Positions 10,622 through 20,049 of a stretch of 64,000 nt of DNA are shown here, one piece after another. The position numbers and the translations under genes are program-made. Every line of letters starts with the position of its first letter. Position 1 is the stretch's first letter. This stretch comes from Ashinkailepas kermadecensis (taxonomy: Eukaryota > Arthropoda > Thecostraca > Neolepadidae), in NCBI GenBank assembly GCA_034440615.1, contig JAOTOM010004797.1, positions 62,001-126,000 of the forward strand, read 5' to 3'. The notes under the pieces were generated by a model. That model ran no database searches. It had not been told where the DNA came from and saw only the letters and a list, made by a program, of their open reading frames with translations.

Positions 10622-10813
10622 CAGGGGTGTTGTTTTATACACTTTTGAGGGGGCAAGTGCCCCGCGATGTTGGCTTTGCCCCCCTCCAATAATTTCAACT
10701 ATTAGCATGAAACTCTATGGAGTTTGCCCACAATCCATTTGGGCCTGTCCATTGCCTTCATGTATTTGCCCCCCCCCCCCCCCACCAATGATTTTCAAGA
10801 AGCGACACCCATG
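10622..10813 (+). mobile_element. Small hAT-like MITE, second family
   Basis: The segment starts CAGGGGTGTTGTTTTATACA and ends with the inverted relative AAGCGACACCCATG. It includes G-rich and C-rich sub-terminal runs and the block TTGCCTTCATGTATTTG. Related copies lie reversed at 23727-23897 and, more diverged, at about 44497-44660 and 60243-60340. Flanking octamers GGTGTTAA and GGTATCAT agree at 5 of 8, too weak to prove a target duplication. No coding capacity. Confidence 0.55.
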
Positions 10814-11382
10814 GGTATCATTAATATCCCATACCCATAGCTATTTTCTGTTTTCCATATTAGTAGTAACTCAGTATTCAGCCCAACAGCATAAGTTAAA
10901 CAATAGCATGTGACATTAATATACACATATAGCACGTGCGATGCCCACATTTTTGCATTCTTCAATCCGGTGTGTTAACCAGCCTATCTTGACTTGGACC
11001 GGTAATAGACCGGCCTATCCTGACCTGGACCAGTAAAAGACGGGCGGTCTTTTTTCCAATTGCCGGGCTGGTCACCTGCCTAAAAACGTGACATCTATAT
11101 AGTATGCACCTGCTTCAGCCTCTGAAATTGGCAGTCAGATATTCCACCATAGCAAAGCGATACGAAAGTATTAGATTCGAAGGTGAATTAATGCCATACA
11201 ACGCACTGCAAACATGTTGCTAACCTTTAGGTGCATTGATGTATCTTCACCACTTAATTTGGAAGCTAATCTAATGGCATAACACAGATTGCAAGAACGT
11301 TATCGCAGTATCGTCTCAACGCCTCTGATTAGGCCAGAATGAAACCTAAGCTGAAATTACATCCTTATTTCACGTAAATCTT
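10814..11382. other. Unassigned sequence upstream of the LTR element
   Basis: Nothing recognised apart from two GACCGG-rich diverged repeats near 10990-11040. Confidence 0.35.
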
Positions 11383-11589
11383 TGTAGTGAGCAGCCATGC
11401 TGGTATGGATGGCCGGTGGCGCCGGTGTCAAGTCGCACCCGGCGCAGTCAGCGGTTTTTGCAGTGCGGTCGGTTGTTGAGGGCGGCTGGGTCGGCAGCGC
11501 GCGCGACTCCGCTCAGTAGTGTCGGTCCGTCGACTGCGAATACACGTGCTTCCCCGTGCTCGGTACTTACTTTTGGATCGGCAACTACA
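11383..11589 (+). repeat. 5' LTR
   Basis: The 207-bp repeat begins TGTAG and ends CTACA, a 5-bp terminal inverted repeat of the usual TG...CA type. By eye it is identical to 15525-15731; the next base (A) also matches by chance or by the junction. Confidence 0.93.
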
Positions 11590-11618
11590 AGCTATTTCGG
11601 CCATAAATTGCGGAGACT

Positions 11619-12389
11619 ATGCCGGGGCACGGGGATGAAGAGGGAGAACCGCGGGAGGCGACGCCGGTCGCGAGTGAAGCAGTGAACGTCGCGGAGGCGT
11701 TGGGGACCCTGGGTGTGGCAGGCCCGCGTAATTTCGACACGCGCCACATACCCGAGTTCAGCGGGACGGTGAATGTGGCCGAGTGGTTTACGCGGGCAGA
11801 GAAACTGTGCCGACGACGCGGCGTCAACTTCGTGGACGTCATCCCGGAGCGGCTGACGGGGGCAGCTTTCGCCGTCTGGGAGCAGCTACCCGACAAGGCG
11901 CAGGACTCCATAGCGGCCGTCCGCGACGCGTTATACGACGCGTTCGCGTTAAACCGGCACGCCGCGTACGCCGCCTTCCAGGACCGAGAACTGCGACCCG
12001 GGGAGTCCGTGGACGCCTACTTGGCGGACCTGCGCCGCCTCATAGCGCTGGTCTCGGACGAGAAGCTCCCCGAGTCCATCCTGGACGCCAAATTCATATC
12101 GGGACTGCCGGCATCGGTACGGAGCCAGCTAAAGGCCGGTACGCGTGCCCAGCGGATGGAGCTGCCGAGTCTCGTCCGCTTGGCTCGGGAAATCCTCAGC
12201 GAGGAACATCACGAGGTGCTGGCTGCGGCAGCGGCGTCGCGGCCCGCGCCCCCGCCGTCTCGTCAGGAAGCGCGGCGGCCACGACTACCGCGACGCTGCT
12301 GGACATGCGGGAGGGAGGGTCATCTCGCCGCGGCCTGCCCAAACGCATCCGGGGACGCGTCAGCGCGAGCGCCGTCTCTGGAGCAGTAG
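11619..12389 (+). CDS. gag: Gag-like protein of the LTR retrotransposon
   Basis: A 256-residue frame starts at the first ATG after the 5' LTR. The middle region is a retrotransposon Gag capsid-like segment (includes EFSGTVNVAEWFTRAEKLC around residues 48-66 and AFQDRELRPGESVDAYLADL near 119-138). Near the C-terminus a CX2CX4HX4C zinc knuckle is present (C227, C230, H235, C240; CWTCGREGHLAAAC), the RNA-binding nucleocapsid motif. It would package the element RNA into virus-like particles. The protease/RT frame overlaps it in the -1 frame, so Gag-Pol expression would need a -1 shift; no textbook slippery heptamer was found. The frame is intact. Confidence 0.9.
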   Translation: MPGHGDEEGEPREATPVASEAVNVAEALGTLGVAGPRNFDTRHIPEFSGTVNVAEWFTRAEKLCRRRGVNFVDVIPERLTGAAFAVWEQLPDKAQDSIAAVRDALYDAFALNRHAAYAAFQDRELRPGESVDAYLADLRRLIALVSDEKLPESILDAKFISGLPASVRSQLKAGTRAQRMELPSLVRLAREILSEEHHEVLAAAAASRPAPPPSRQEARRPRLPRRCWTCGREGHLAAACPNASGDASARAPSLEQ

Positions 12390-13750
12390 ATCGCGCCCTT
12401 CCGGTCGCCCGGATGCATGTGGACGGCAGCGAGCGACGCGTGTTGGTGGACTCCGGATGCACTGACACGCTCGTGTACCGAGGTTGCTGTCGGCGGTGGA
12501 CGCCGCGGCCCGTGAAAATGAGAACCGTGAACGGGGGAACGTTACGGTGCAGTGGGTCGGTCACGGTCAAGGTGGAATACCAGGGCAGGCGAGTAATGCT
12601 CGCGGCGCTGGTTGTGCCAGACCGCCCGCTGGGTGTGGACGTGGTTCTGGGGATGTCGGGCATCACGGCCCTGGGTGGCATCAGCCTGCGGACACCGACA
12701 GACGTGCGGGTCTGTGCGGCGGCAGTTGAGGTCGACCGTCGGGACTTGGCCGTGGATGCGGCGGACTTCACGGCGCGATTCGCCGCGCGGACGGGCGAAT
12801 GGACCGTGGCATGGGTGTGGGCAGACGGGAATGGTCCCGAGAGCCTGCGGAACCGAGTCGCGGAGTATGCGGTACCGCCGGCGGCTCGGCCGGCGTACGA
12901 CGCTGAATTGGAGCTGTGGATCCGGGAGGGATGGCTGCAGCGGTATGACGAGCAGGCGGATGGCCCGGCCCGTGGCCTGATCCCTCTGATGGCGGTCCGG
13001 CAGCCGAATAGGGACAGGGTGCGCCCTGTCTTGGACTACCGTGAGTTGAATGGCCACGTTACCACACACACCGCGAACGCGGACGTTTGTGCTGACCAGC
13101 TTCGCCGCTGGCGACGGCACGGCGCTCGCGTCGCGGTGGTGGACCTGCGGAAGGCGTACCTTCAGCTCCGGTTGGACCGGCGGCTGTGGCCGTATCAGAC
13201 GGTGGAGGTGCGAGGCCAGAGGTATTGCCTGACTCGCATCGGCTTTGGGCTGAACGTCGCGCCGCTCGTGATGAAGGCCGTGGTGCGGGCCGTCCTGCTC
13301 CAGGATGCCAAGGTGAACCGGGGGGTGCTGCCCTATGTGGACGATCTGCTGGTAGACGAGGACATTGTCAGCGCAGACCACGTAGTGGAGCACTTCGCCC
13401 GGTACGGTCTGGTCTGTAAGCCGCCGGAGCGGGCGGCCGAGGGAGCGCGACTGCTCGGGCTACGGGTGCGCGCGGACGACGGAGAACTGTGCTGGCGCCG
13501 CGACAACCCGGTGGCCGCGCCCCCGGAGGTGCTGACACGTCGAGCGTTGTTCGCGTGGTGCGGCCAGTTGGTGTCCCACCTGCCGGTGGTGGGGTGGCTG
13601 CGTCCGGCGGCCGCGTGGTTAAAGCGGCGCGTCAACGCCCTGACGGCAGGCTGGGACGACCCGACAATGGACGCCGGGCTGCGCGAGCAGGTCGACTGTA
13701 TCGCGGTGCGGGTAAGGGGGCCGACCCGGCACGAGGCCCCTGGCAGCTGA
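12389..13750 (+). CDS. pol: Protease and reverse transcriptase part of pol
   Basis: This frame is -1 relative to gag and is open well upstream inside gag; its functional part begins near the end of gag. An aspartic protease motif VDSGCTDTLV lies at about 12446-12475 (Asp-Ser-Gly). Reverse transcriptase follows: RPVLDYRELN near 13024, VDLRKAYLQL near 13138 (first catalytic Asp) and YVDDLLV at 13334 (catalytic DD pair). The YVDD box and RIGFGLNVAP context fit a branch of metazoan Gypsy elements. The frame ends at 13750, just after the RT connection, where RNase H should follow; that domain continues in another frame from 13720. Confidence 0.88.
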   Translation, partial: DRALPVARMHVDGSERRVLVDSGCTDTLVYRGCCRRWTPRPVKMRTVNGGTLRCSGSVTVKVEYQGRRVMLAALVVPDRPLGVDVVLGMSGITALGGISLRTPTDVRVCAAAVEVDRRDLAVDAADFTARFAARTGEWTVAWVWADGNGPESLRNRVAEYAVPPAARPAYDAELELWIREGWLQRYDEQADGPARGLIPLMAVRQPNRDRVRPVLDYRELNGHVTTHTANADVCADQLRRWRRHGARVAVVDLRKAYLQLRLDRRLWPYQTVEVRGQRYCLTRIGFGLNVAPLVMKAVVRAVLLQDAKVNRGVLPYVDDLLVDEDIVSADHVVEHFARYGLVCKPPERAAEGARLLGLRVRADDGELCWRRDNPVAAPPEVLTRRALFAWCGQLVSHLPVVGWLRPAAAWLKRRVNALTAGWDDPTMDAGLREQVDCIAVRVRGPTRHEAPGS

Positions 13751-15510
13751 AGGGGGACAAGTTGGTGGTGTGGACGGACGCCAGTTCCCTTGCTGCCGGG
13801 GTCGTCCTGGAGGATCCGGTCAGTGGCGCCGTGGAGGACGCGAGCTGGCTACGGCCGGAGTCGAAGGCGGCCATGCACATCAACATGGCCGAGCTGGACG
13901 CGGCGCTCAGCGGTGTCAACATGGCGGTTGCGTGGGGGGTTACCACCATCGACCTTCGCACCGACTCGGCCACGGTTCACAAGTGGATCGATGACGCCCT
14001 GAGCGGCCGCTCTCGCCTGCGGACTAAGGCGCACGGGGAGATGCTTATCCGCCGGAGGATCGACGTCATTCGACAGCTGGTGGAGGAGTTTCGCCTGAAG
14101 ATGACGGTCGGCCTGGTAAAATCCGCGGACAACCTGGCGGACGCACTCACCCGTGTGCCAAAAGAGTGGCTTCGACTGCCGGACCCAGCGGCTGACGCGC
14201 CACCAGGCGCCGTCGCGGCGGCCATGGACCCGCGACCAGACGCCGACCCCGCCCGGATACGTGAGGTGCACGAGAACACCGGGCACCAGGGGGTCCGCCG
14301 GACGCTCTGGTATGTGCGTCGGAGCGAGGACGCGCGGGCCACCCGGTCAGCGGTGCGAGCGGTGATCCAGCAGTGCGATGTGTGCCAGTCCATCGACCCG
14401 GCACCTGCGCGCTGGCAGCGCGGGTCATTGAGCGTGCCGCTGACGTGGGAACGTCTAGCCATCGACGTTACCCACTACCGGGGCCGGTCGTACCTGACGG
14501 TGATCGACTGTGGGCCGTCCCGGTACGGGATGTGGCGGCTGCTGCGCCGTTCCGACGCAGCCGAGGTCACGGGCCAGCTGGAAACCATCTTCCTGGAACG
14601 GGGCGCGCCGGCTGAATTGCTGTTGGACAACGCGACAGAATTCCGGGGTCGTCGGATGGCTGCGTTCGCGGCGCGATGGGGCGTCCGGCTGCGCTTTCGG
14701 GCCGTGCACGAGGCTGGAGGTAACGGGATTGTCGAGCGCCATCATCGGACAATTAAGGTGATGGCGGCCCGCCAGGACTGCACCATCGGTGAAGCGGTAC
14801 ACCGTTACAATGCTACGCCTCGCGACGGTGTACGACCCTCCAGCGCTCCGACGGCGGGGCTCTTCAAGCGAGCTGGCCGGGACTTGCCGGTGGCCGCCGG
14901 TGAGCAGGGGCCCAGCCGGACGATGCCCGTGGCGAACGACGGCTCTGAGCGTGCGCGCGCGATGTTCCAGGTCGGTGACACCGTGTGGATACGACGACGA
15001 GGTCAGCCGACTCGGTGCACGGAGGTGTCGCGGCGAGGTGTGGTGACGCGGCTGCTCCCGACACCGCTGGTGGAGGTGGACGGTGCCCCGTGGCACGTGC
15101 GGTGTGTCCGGCGGCGATTCGGGAGTGAGGACGCCGGACCAGACGGGAGCGCGAGCGAGTCGGAGGACTTTGACCCACCGGAGGAAGTGATGGAGCAACC
15201 GCGTAAGGTGTCGCCCAGTGCGGGTGGGGCGGTAGAACCGGAGGCGGAGCGTCCGCCACCGGCACCGCCGGATGCGTGGGCGACGGCAGAATTGAGTGCA
15301 GACCTCGCAGACGGCGCGGGCCGGGCGGAGGATTGTGAGGACGAAGCGTTTCATGACCACCCGAGCGCTGAATGTGTGGTCACGGAGGATGCACGGGATG
15401 GGCGAGCCGCGCCCCGGCGAAGTATGCGTGTGAGGCGGGCGCCAGTCGAATTGTATGGTTGCGGTGTACCAAGTGATTTGTGTATACCGGACGACGATGA
15501 TGATTATTGA
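13720..15510 (+). CDS. pol: RNase H and integrase part of pol (separate frame)
   Basis: Continues pol in the next -1 frame. RNase H: WTDAS near 13771, MAELDAAL near 13887, RTDSATVHKW near 13957, SADNLADALTR near 14125, supplying the acidic D-E-D-D set. Integrase: an HHCC zinc-binding N-terminus (HENTGH at 14269, CDVC near 14374), then the DDE core with Asp at 14464, Asp at 14626 and Glu at 14734; the last two are separated by 35 residues, the standard DX35E spacing. A C-terminal VGDTVWIRR stretch resembles the SH3/GPY-F type tail, followed by an acidic end (DDDDDY). All catalytic residues are present. The frame is open 5' to about 13489, but that part is out of phase with RT. Confidence 0.88.
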   Translation, partial: ADPARGPWQLKGDKLVVWTDASSLAAGVVLEDPVSGAVEDASWLRPESKAAMHINMAELDAALSGVNMAVAWGVTTIDLRTDSATVHKWIDDALSGRSRLRTKAHGEMLIRRRIDVIRQLVEEFRLKMTVGLVKSADNLADALTRVPKEWLRLPDPAADAPPGAVAAAMDPRPDADPARIREVHENTGHQGVRRTLWYVRRSEDARATRSAVRAVIQQCDVCQSIDPAPARWQRGSLSVPLTWERLAIDVTHYRGRSYLTVIDCGPSRYGMWRLLRRSDAAEVTGQLETIFLERGAPAELLLDNATEFRGRRMAAFAARWGVRLRFRAVHEAGGNGIVERHHRTIKVMAARQDCTIGEAVHRYNATPRDGVRPSSAPTAGLFKRAGRDLPVAAGEQGPSRTMPVANDGSERARAMFQVGDTVWIRRRGQPTRCTEVSRRGVVTRLLPTPLVEVDGAPWHVRCVRRRFGSEDAGPDGSASESEDFDPPEEVMEQPRKVSPSAGGAVEPEAERPPPAPPDAWATAELSADLADGAGRAEDCEDEAFHDHPSAECVVTEDARDGRAAPRRSMRVRRAPVELYGCGVPSDLCIPDDDDDY

Positions 15511-15524
15511 TAATCAGGTGGAGG

Positions 15525-15731
15525 TGTAGTGAGCAGCCATGCTGGTATGGATGGCCGGTGGCGCCGGTGTCAAGTCGCACCCGGCGCAGTCAGCGGTTTT
15601 TGCAGTGCGGTCGGTTGTTGAGGGCGGCTGGGTCGGCAGCGCGCGCGACTCCGCTCAGTAGTGTCGGTCCGTCGACTGCGAATACACGTGCTTCCCCGTG
15701 CTCGGTACTTACTTTTGGATCGGCAACTACA
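15525..15731 (+). repeat. 3' LTR
   Basis: Identical by eye to the 5' LTR (207 of 207). It lies 14 bp after the pol stop codon. It abuts a 38-bp tandem array on its 3' side. Confidence 0.93.
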
Positions 15732-15737
15732 AATTAT

Positions 15738-15985
15738 GCATCACCGATCGTGATGTGCATCACCGTGTCTCACTTGTATCACTGCTTGCGATGTGCATTA
15801 CCGATCGTGATGTGCATTACCGTGTCTCACCTGTATCACTGCTTGTGATGTGCATTACCGTGTCTCACATGTATCACTGCTTGTGATGTGCATTACCGTG
15901 TCTCACCTGTATCACTGCTTGTGATGTGCATTACCGTGTCTCACCTGTATCACTGCTTGTGATGTGCATTACCGATCGTAACGTG
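15738..15985. repeat. 38-bp minisatellite beside the 3' LTR
   Basis: The unit TGATGTGCATTACCGTGTCT plus CACCTGTATCACTGCTTG recurs every 38 bp (for example 15846, 15884). Some units are fused with an extra GATCG-containing segment. The 5' side of the retrotransposon has no such repeat. Confidence 0.9.
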
Positions 15986-16017
15986 CATTACTGTGCCTGG
16001 CGTGCACTAGAGCCGGC

Positions 16018-16170
16018 GATGACGCCAAGGGGTGACCCTGGGTAGGGCTAGACAAGCCCCTGTCCGGCGATGACGCCAAGGGGTGACCCTGGGTAGGGCT
16101 GGACGAGCCCCTGTCCGACGATGACGCCAAGGGGTGATGCTGGGTATGGCTGGACAAGCCCCTGTCTGGA
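16018..16170. repeat. 51-bp tandem repeat, three copies
   Basis: GATGACGCCAAGGGGTGA recurs at 16018, 16069 and 16120. Confidence 0.9.
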
Positions 16171-17029
16171 TGGAACATGCCGGTCCTCTGTGACGAAACC
16201 AAACGATAACAATCCGTGTCGTCATGCAGACTGGAAGCCTCGCCTGGAAGCCTCTGCAGCAAGCGTGTCAAATTGTCCTTTCGGTTTGCTAGGCATGTAT
16301 TTGTATTTCCTGGCTGGCTAGTGGGGAAGGCTGACATAAACCACGTCGTAAAGCGTGGCTTTAACACGATCTAATGTACACGTCAGAGCATCGCCTTTTA
16401 CTGCAATGCACACGTACGTAAAGTTAACAAAACAAAGGCTCCATTGAAAGCATCTATCTCGATGCTTAGAAATATATTGCACCTGTGTGTCTGCTGGGGT
16501 AGCGTTGCGGTAAATGGCTCTTGTGTACCACAGTCTGCTTCATCAATTATTAGCCTGCCACCAAGTGACATGCTTCTAGCTCAATCATATAACTTCAACA
16601 AGAATCTAGTGCACACACCGGCATAGGCCTACAGGACCTGAGTCTAGGCGTAGCCTCTCTCGTCAAGTCGTCAGCTTGACTTGACAGGTCAGATTATGAG
16701 TGTGCTGTTCGTCTCCGGCCCATGTGCTGCCGCTGACAGTTTACGAGTTCCGTCAACTGGGTACCTCTGATTGATGGCCGAGTTCGGACGCAGGCGTACC
16801 GCTGGACCTACGTCATGCGTCGGTAGGCGAAGGTCAGTGTCGTGTCGGATCCTGCGAGTCACTCCAACAAGCGCGTACATAACTCAACGCCGTGCTCCTC
16901 ACAGCGCAGCGTCACGACGAATGGGCACACCGAGCCCGGGCGGCCACCCAATGGGCACACCGTCCCCGGGAGGCCACTGCCGGCCTTTTGCGCCCGTGCA
17001 GAAACGCCGACACGATTCAGCCCGGCCCA
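16171..17029. other. Unassigned sequence
   Basis: No gene recognised; the GC content rises toward the array that begins near 17030. Confidence 0.4.
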
Positions 17030-17590
17030 CATGTGGGCTCCAGCTCAGCCCGCTCCCACTGCCCACCTTTCAGCCACCGCGCCGTATATGTGTCGGAGTG
17101 GCCGAGGCAGGACCGGTAACCCGGTCCTCATGTGGGCTCCATCCCAGCCCGCTTCCATGCCCCACACGAGTGGCCGAGGCAGGACCGGTAACCCGGCCCA
17201 CGTGTGGCCTCGAGCCTGGCCTAGCCCACTCCCACGCCCCACACAACAGCCACCGCGCCTCGTGTGTCGGTGTGGCCGAGGTCGGACCGGTGGCCCAACC
17301 CTCATGCGATCTCCAGCCCAGCCCGCTCCCACGCCCCACACGAGTGGCCGAGGCCGGACTGGTAACCCGGCCCACATGTGGGCTCCAGCCCAGCCCGCTC
17401 CCACGCCCCACACAAGTGGTCGAGGCCGCACCGGTAACCCGGCCCACATGCGGGCTCCAGCCCAGCCCGCTCCCACGGCCCACACAAGTGGTCGAGGCCG
17501 CACCGGTAACCCGGCCCACATGTGGGCTCCAGCCCAGCCCGCTCCCACGGCCCACACGTGTGGCCGAGGTCGGACCGGTGACCCGGCCGC
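17030..17590. repeat. 72-bp minisatellite, about seven to eight copies
   Basis: CAGCCCGCTCCCACG recurs at 17319, 17391, 17463 and 17535 (72-bp period), with more diverged 5' units. The period is divisible by three, so long Pro/Gly-rich frames appear on both strands. These are not genes. Confidence 0.9.
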
Positions 17591-17631
17591 CGGCTGGCGT
17601 CGGGCCGCTCCGTCCAGGACACGGCAGCGGC

Positions 17632-17983
17632 GCCGGCGCGGCTGACAGAGCCGCGACGGCTGGTGCAGTCGGCCACTGGGTGCCGGCTGCCGGTGTCTGG
17701 CGCGGCTCTGTCAGCCGGCGCCGGCGCGGCTGACAGAGCCGCGACGGCTGGTGCAGTCGGCCACTGGGTGCCGGCTGCCGGTGTCTGGCGCGGCTCTGTC
17801 AGCCGGCGCCGGCGCGGCTGACAGAGCCGCGACGGCTGGTGCAGTCGGCCACTGGGTGCCGGCTGCCGGTGTCTGGCGCGGCTCTGTCAGCCGGCGCCGG
17901 CGCGGCTGACAGAGCCGCGACGGCTGGTGCAGTCGGCCACTGGGTGCCGGCTGCCGGTGTCTGCAGCGTGCATACTGAACGGC
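17632..17983. repeat. 88-bp minisatellite with perfect internal palindrome, four copies
   Basis: GACAGAGCCGCGACGG recurs at 17644, 17732, 17820 and 17908, exactly 88 bp apart, with near-identical units. At each unit junction CGCGGCTCTGTCAGCC is followed 11 bp later by its exact reverse complement GGCTGACAGAGCCGCG, so every junction can form a 16-bp GC-rich stem or cruciform. Confidence 0.93.
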
Positions 17984-18181
17984 TTCCGATGCTGACGTCG
18001 ATCGCCTCCGGACACTGGCACACTGTCCCGTGGCTGGGCACGGGTGGAGTCGCAGCTGGGGTGTTCCTAGCCGGGTATGGAAGTGCACAGTTGCCAGACG
18101 AGTGGCGTCGCAGCTGGATTATAGTGATGGTACTTCTGGTTCTGATGGCAATGATGGTATCATGGTGATTGTGGAGTGAGG

Positions 18182-18186
<5 letters not shown>

Positions 18187-18223
<37 letters not shown>
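18187..18223. repeat. (GA)n microsatellite
   Basis: About 18 GA dinucleotides. Confidence 0.95.
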
Positions 18224-18226
<3 letters not shown>

Positions 18227-18660
18227 AAAATCCGTATTGTATAGGCACTGAGTACGGCATTACCATAAGCGAGCTGACGGCCCCACACAATACACCCTGA
18301 CTGCATGACATCACTCCGCAGTTTCAAGTAGCACACAGTGGCACGGGAACTATCTCAAAGCTGGGGAGGGCGAGCAAGAGCATTTTGAAGTCGATTCTTC
18401 CCATTCAACATTCATAGAGTCAATGTTAATCTCGCTGAAAGTTTGGAAGTGGTTGCCCCCTCATTCCCCCTCCCCCACCGTTCTCGCGCTTCTTGCTCGC
18501 GATTTTTGCCGAAGGACCCGCGAAGACTTTACGGTCAGTCAGGCCAGAAGGAGGCACGCTCTACTCGTTTCGCCGTTCTCCTCCGGTTGACTGAAGACCG
18601 CCGCGGGCGGCGTCCACTCGCTGCGTGGCAAGCGCGCTAAACACGCACTGTCAGCACGAC
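18224..18660. other. Unassigned sequence
   Basis: Nothing recognised; the GC content rises toward the block at 18661. Confidence 0.35.
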
Positions 18661-18960
18661 ACCAGGTGAACGGTGCGCCAGAGACGCGCTCAGGTGCGGC
18701 CGGCGGGCCGCTCTGTGTGCCGCGGCGGCGGCGGCGCATCACGCGGTGACCGGCGCGGCGGCCGCCATTTCGCCTGGCCAGCGGGCCGCTCTGTGTGCCG
18801 CGGCGGCGGCGGCGCATCACGCGGTGACCGGCGCGGCGGCCACCCATTTCACGCTCCTCGGCCGGGGCGTGGTCGTGGCAATTGGCGGCACTCGTGCCTG
18901 CTGTCGACTCGAGGTGGCCGCTCATTGCTCAGCCGACAAATGCAATCAACGCTGTTCGGC
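18661..18960. repeat. GC/CpG-rich block with a 78-bp direct duplication
   Basis: GCGGGCCGCTCTGTGTGCCG starts at 18703 and again at 18781. The two 78-bp units are almost identical and rich in GGC triplets. The surrounding CpG richness resembles the blocks at 5481-6290 and 8169-8830. Confidence 0.75.
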
Positions 18961-19037
18961 AGCTGCACGTGACGCAGTCCAACAATGCCAACACTGCACA
19001 ACCCGAAATACGATTTTCGCAGGATTTTCTCACCGGA

Positions 19038-19088
19038 GGTTATTGGTGTTTAGGGGCGCATCGACTAGGTCGGTCATGCAGCAGGATT
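19038..19088 (-). mobile_element. LINE/SINE 3'-tail fragment
   Basis: GGTTATTGGTGTTTAGGGGC followed by GCATCGACTAGGTCGGTCATG matches the tail of the LINE at 24148-25364 in the same orientation. No coding sequence is attached. Confidence 0.55.
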
Positions 19089-19473
19089 ATACTCACCGGA
19101 TAGATGCATTTGCAAGCGTGGGAGTTACGGCGAATAATGTTGTCCGTTGTCGCCTAAGCTAAGCCCATGTTCGCGGATCTGAGAAAGAACGCGTGTTTAC
19201 TGCTGTGCGATCTTGTACTTTTAATCGTGCGCATATGGTGTTGTTTGTGTCGCGGTGCGCTTCGTATGTATTCCCCTCCACACTGGCGTGGCCGACCAGG
19301 TGAGGGTATATTCCAGGACGCGGCTGGTAAAAAACGGCCGTAAAGAGCAGAGCGCGTCTGAAGTTTACCTGAGCAGTGTTTGTGATGGTTTTTGTGGCGC
19401 GGCTCGCCCGCCCGCCCCAGTTTCTCAACTGCATGCACCGCACTGCTGTAGCAAAGCTGCCGGACATTGTTCA

Positions 19474-20035
19474 CGGACGCGTGCCTAGGATACATACATA
19501 TTACATACAGCAGCTGACTGATACATGCATAGCGCAGAGTAGTGTGTATATCCGAGGCAGTGTTAACGGACGCGTGCCTAGGATACATACATATTACATA
19601 CAGCAGCTGACTGATACATGCATAGCGCAGAGTAGTGTGTACATCCGAGGCAGTGTTCACGGACGCGTGTCTAGGATACATACATATTACATACAGCAGC
19701 TGACTGATACATGCATAGCGCAGAGTAGTGTGTACATCCGAGGCAGTGTTCACGGACGCGTGTCTAGGATACATACATATTACATGCAGCAGTTGACTGA
19801 TACATGCATAGCGCAGTACACATCCGAGGCAGTGTTCACGGACGCGTGCCTTGGATAAAAGCAGTATACATCCGAGAAAGTGTTCACGAACGTGTACCTG
19901 GTATACGAACAGTGTGCATCCGAGGAAGTGTTCACGGACGCGTGCCAAGGATACGCTCAGTGTACATCCAAGGCAGTGTTCACGGACGCGTGCCTAGGAT
20001 ATGAGCAGTGTACATCTGAGGCAGTGTTCACGGAC
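19474..20035. repeat. 93-bp array that passes into a 48-bp array
   Basis: CGGACGCGTG recurs at 19474, 19567, 19660 and 19753 (93 bp), and its equivalents at 19839, 19887, 19935, 19983 and 20031 (48 bp). The shorter unit equals the longer one without its 45-bp TACATATTACATACAGCAGC-containing part. Both periods are multiples of three, so open frames are artefacts. Confidence 0.9.
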
Positions 20036-20049
20036 ACCCTCAGTCGTGA

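Larger units (their letters stand above)
11383..15731 (+). mobile_element. Ty3/Gypsy-type LTR retrotransposon, full length
   Basis: A 4.35-kb element carries identical LTRs at each end, a gag frame with a zinc knuckle, and pol domains in the order protease, reverse transcriptase, RNase H, integrase. That order defines Ty3/Gypsy (Metaviridae) rather than Copia. There is no env. The leader between the 5' LTR and the gag ATG is only 29 bp, and I see no canonical TGG-initial primer-binding site there. A weak purine patch GGTGGAGG precedes the 3' LTR. Identical LTRs point to a recent insertion, yet the flanking tetramers or pentamers do not match (…ATCTT before, AATTA… after). The pol frame is broken once between reverse transcriptase and RNase H. 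Confidence 0.93.

Noticed and set aside
17045..17733. Long Pro/Gly-rich frames on both strands
   Set aside because: 72-bp repeat with a period divisible by three and high GC.
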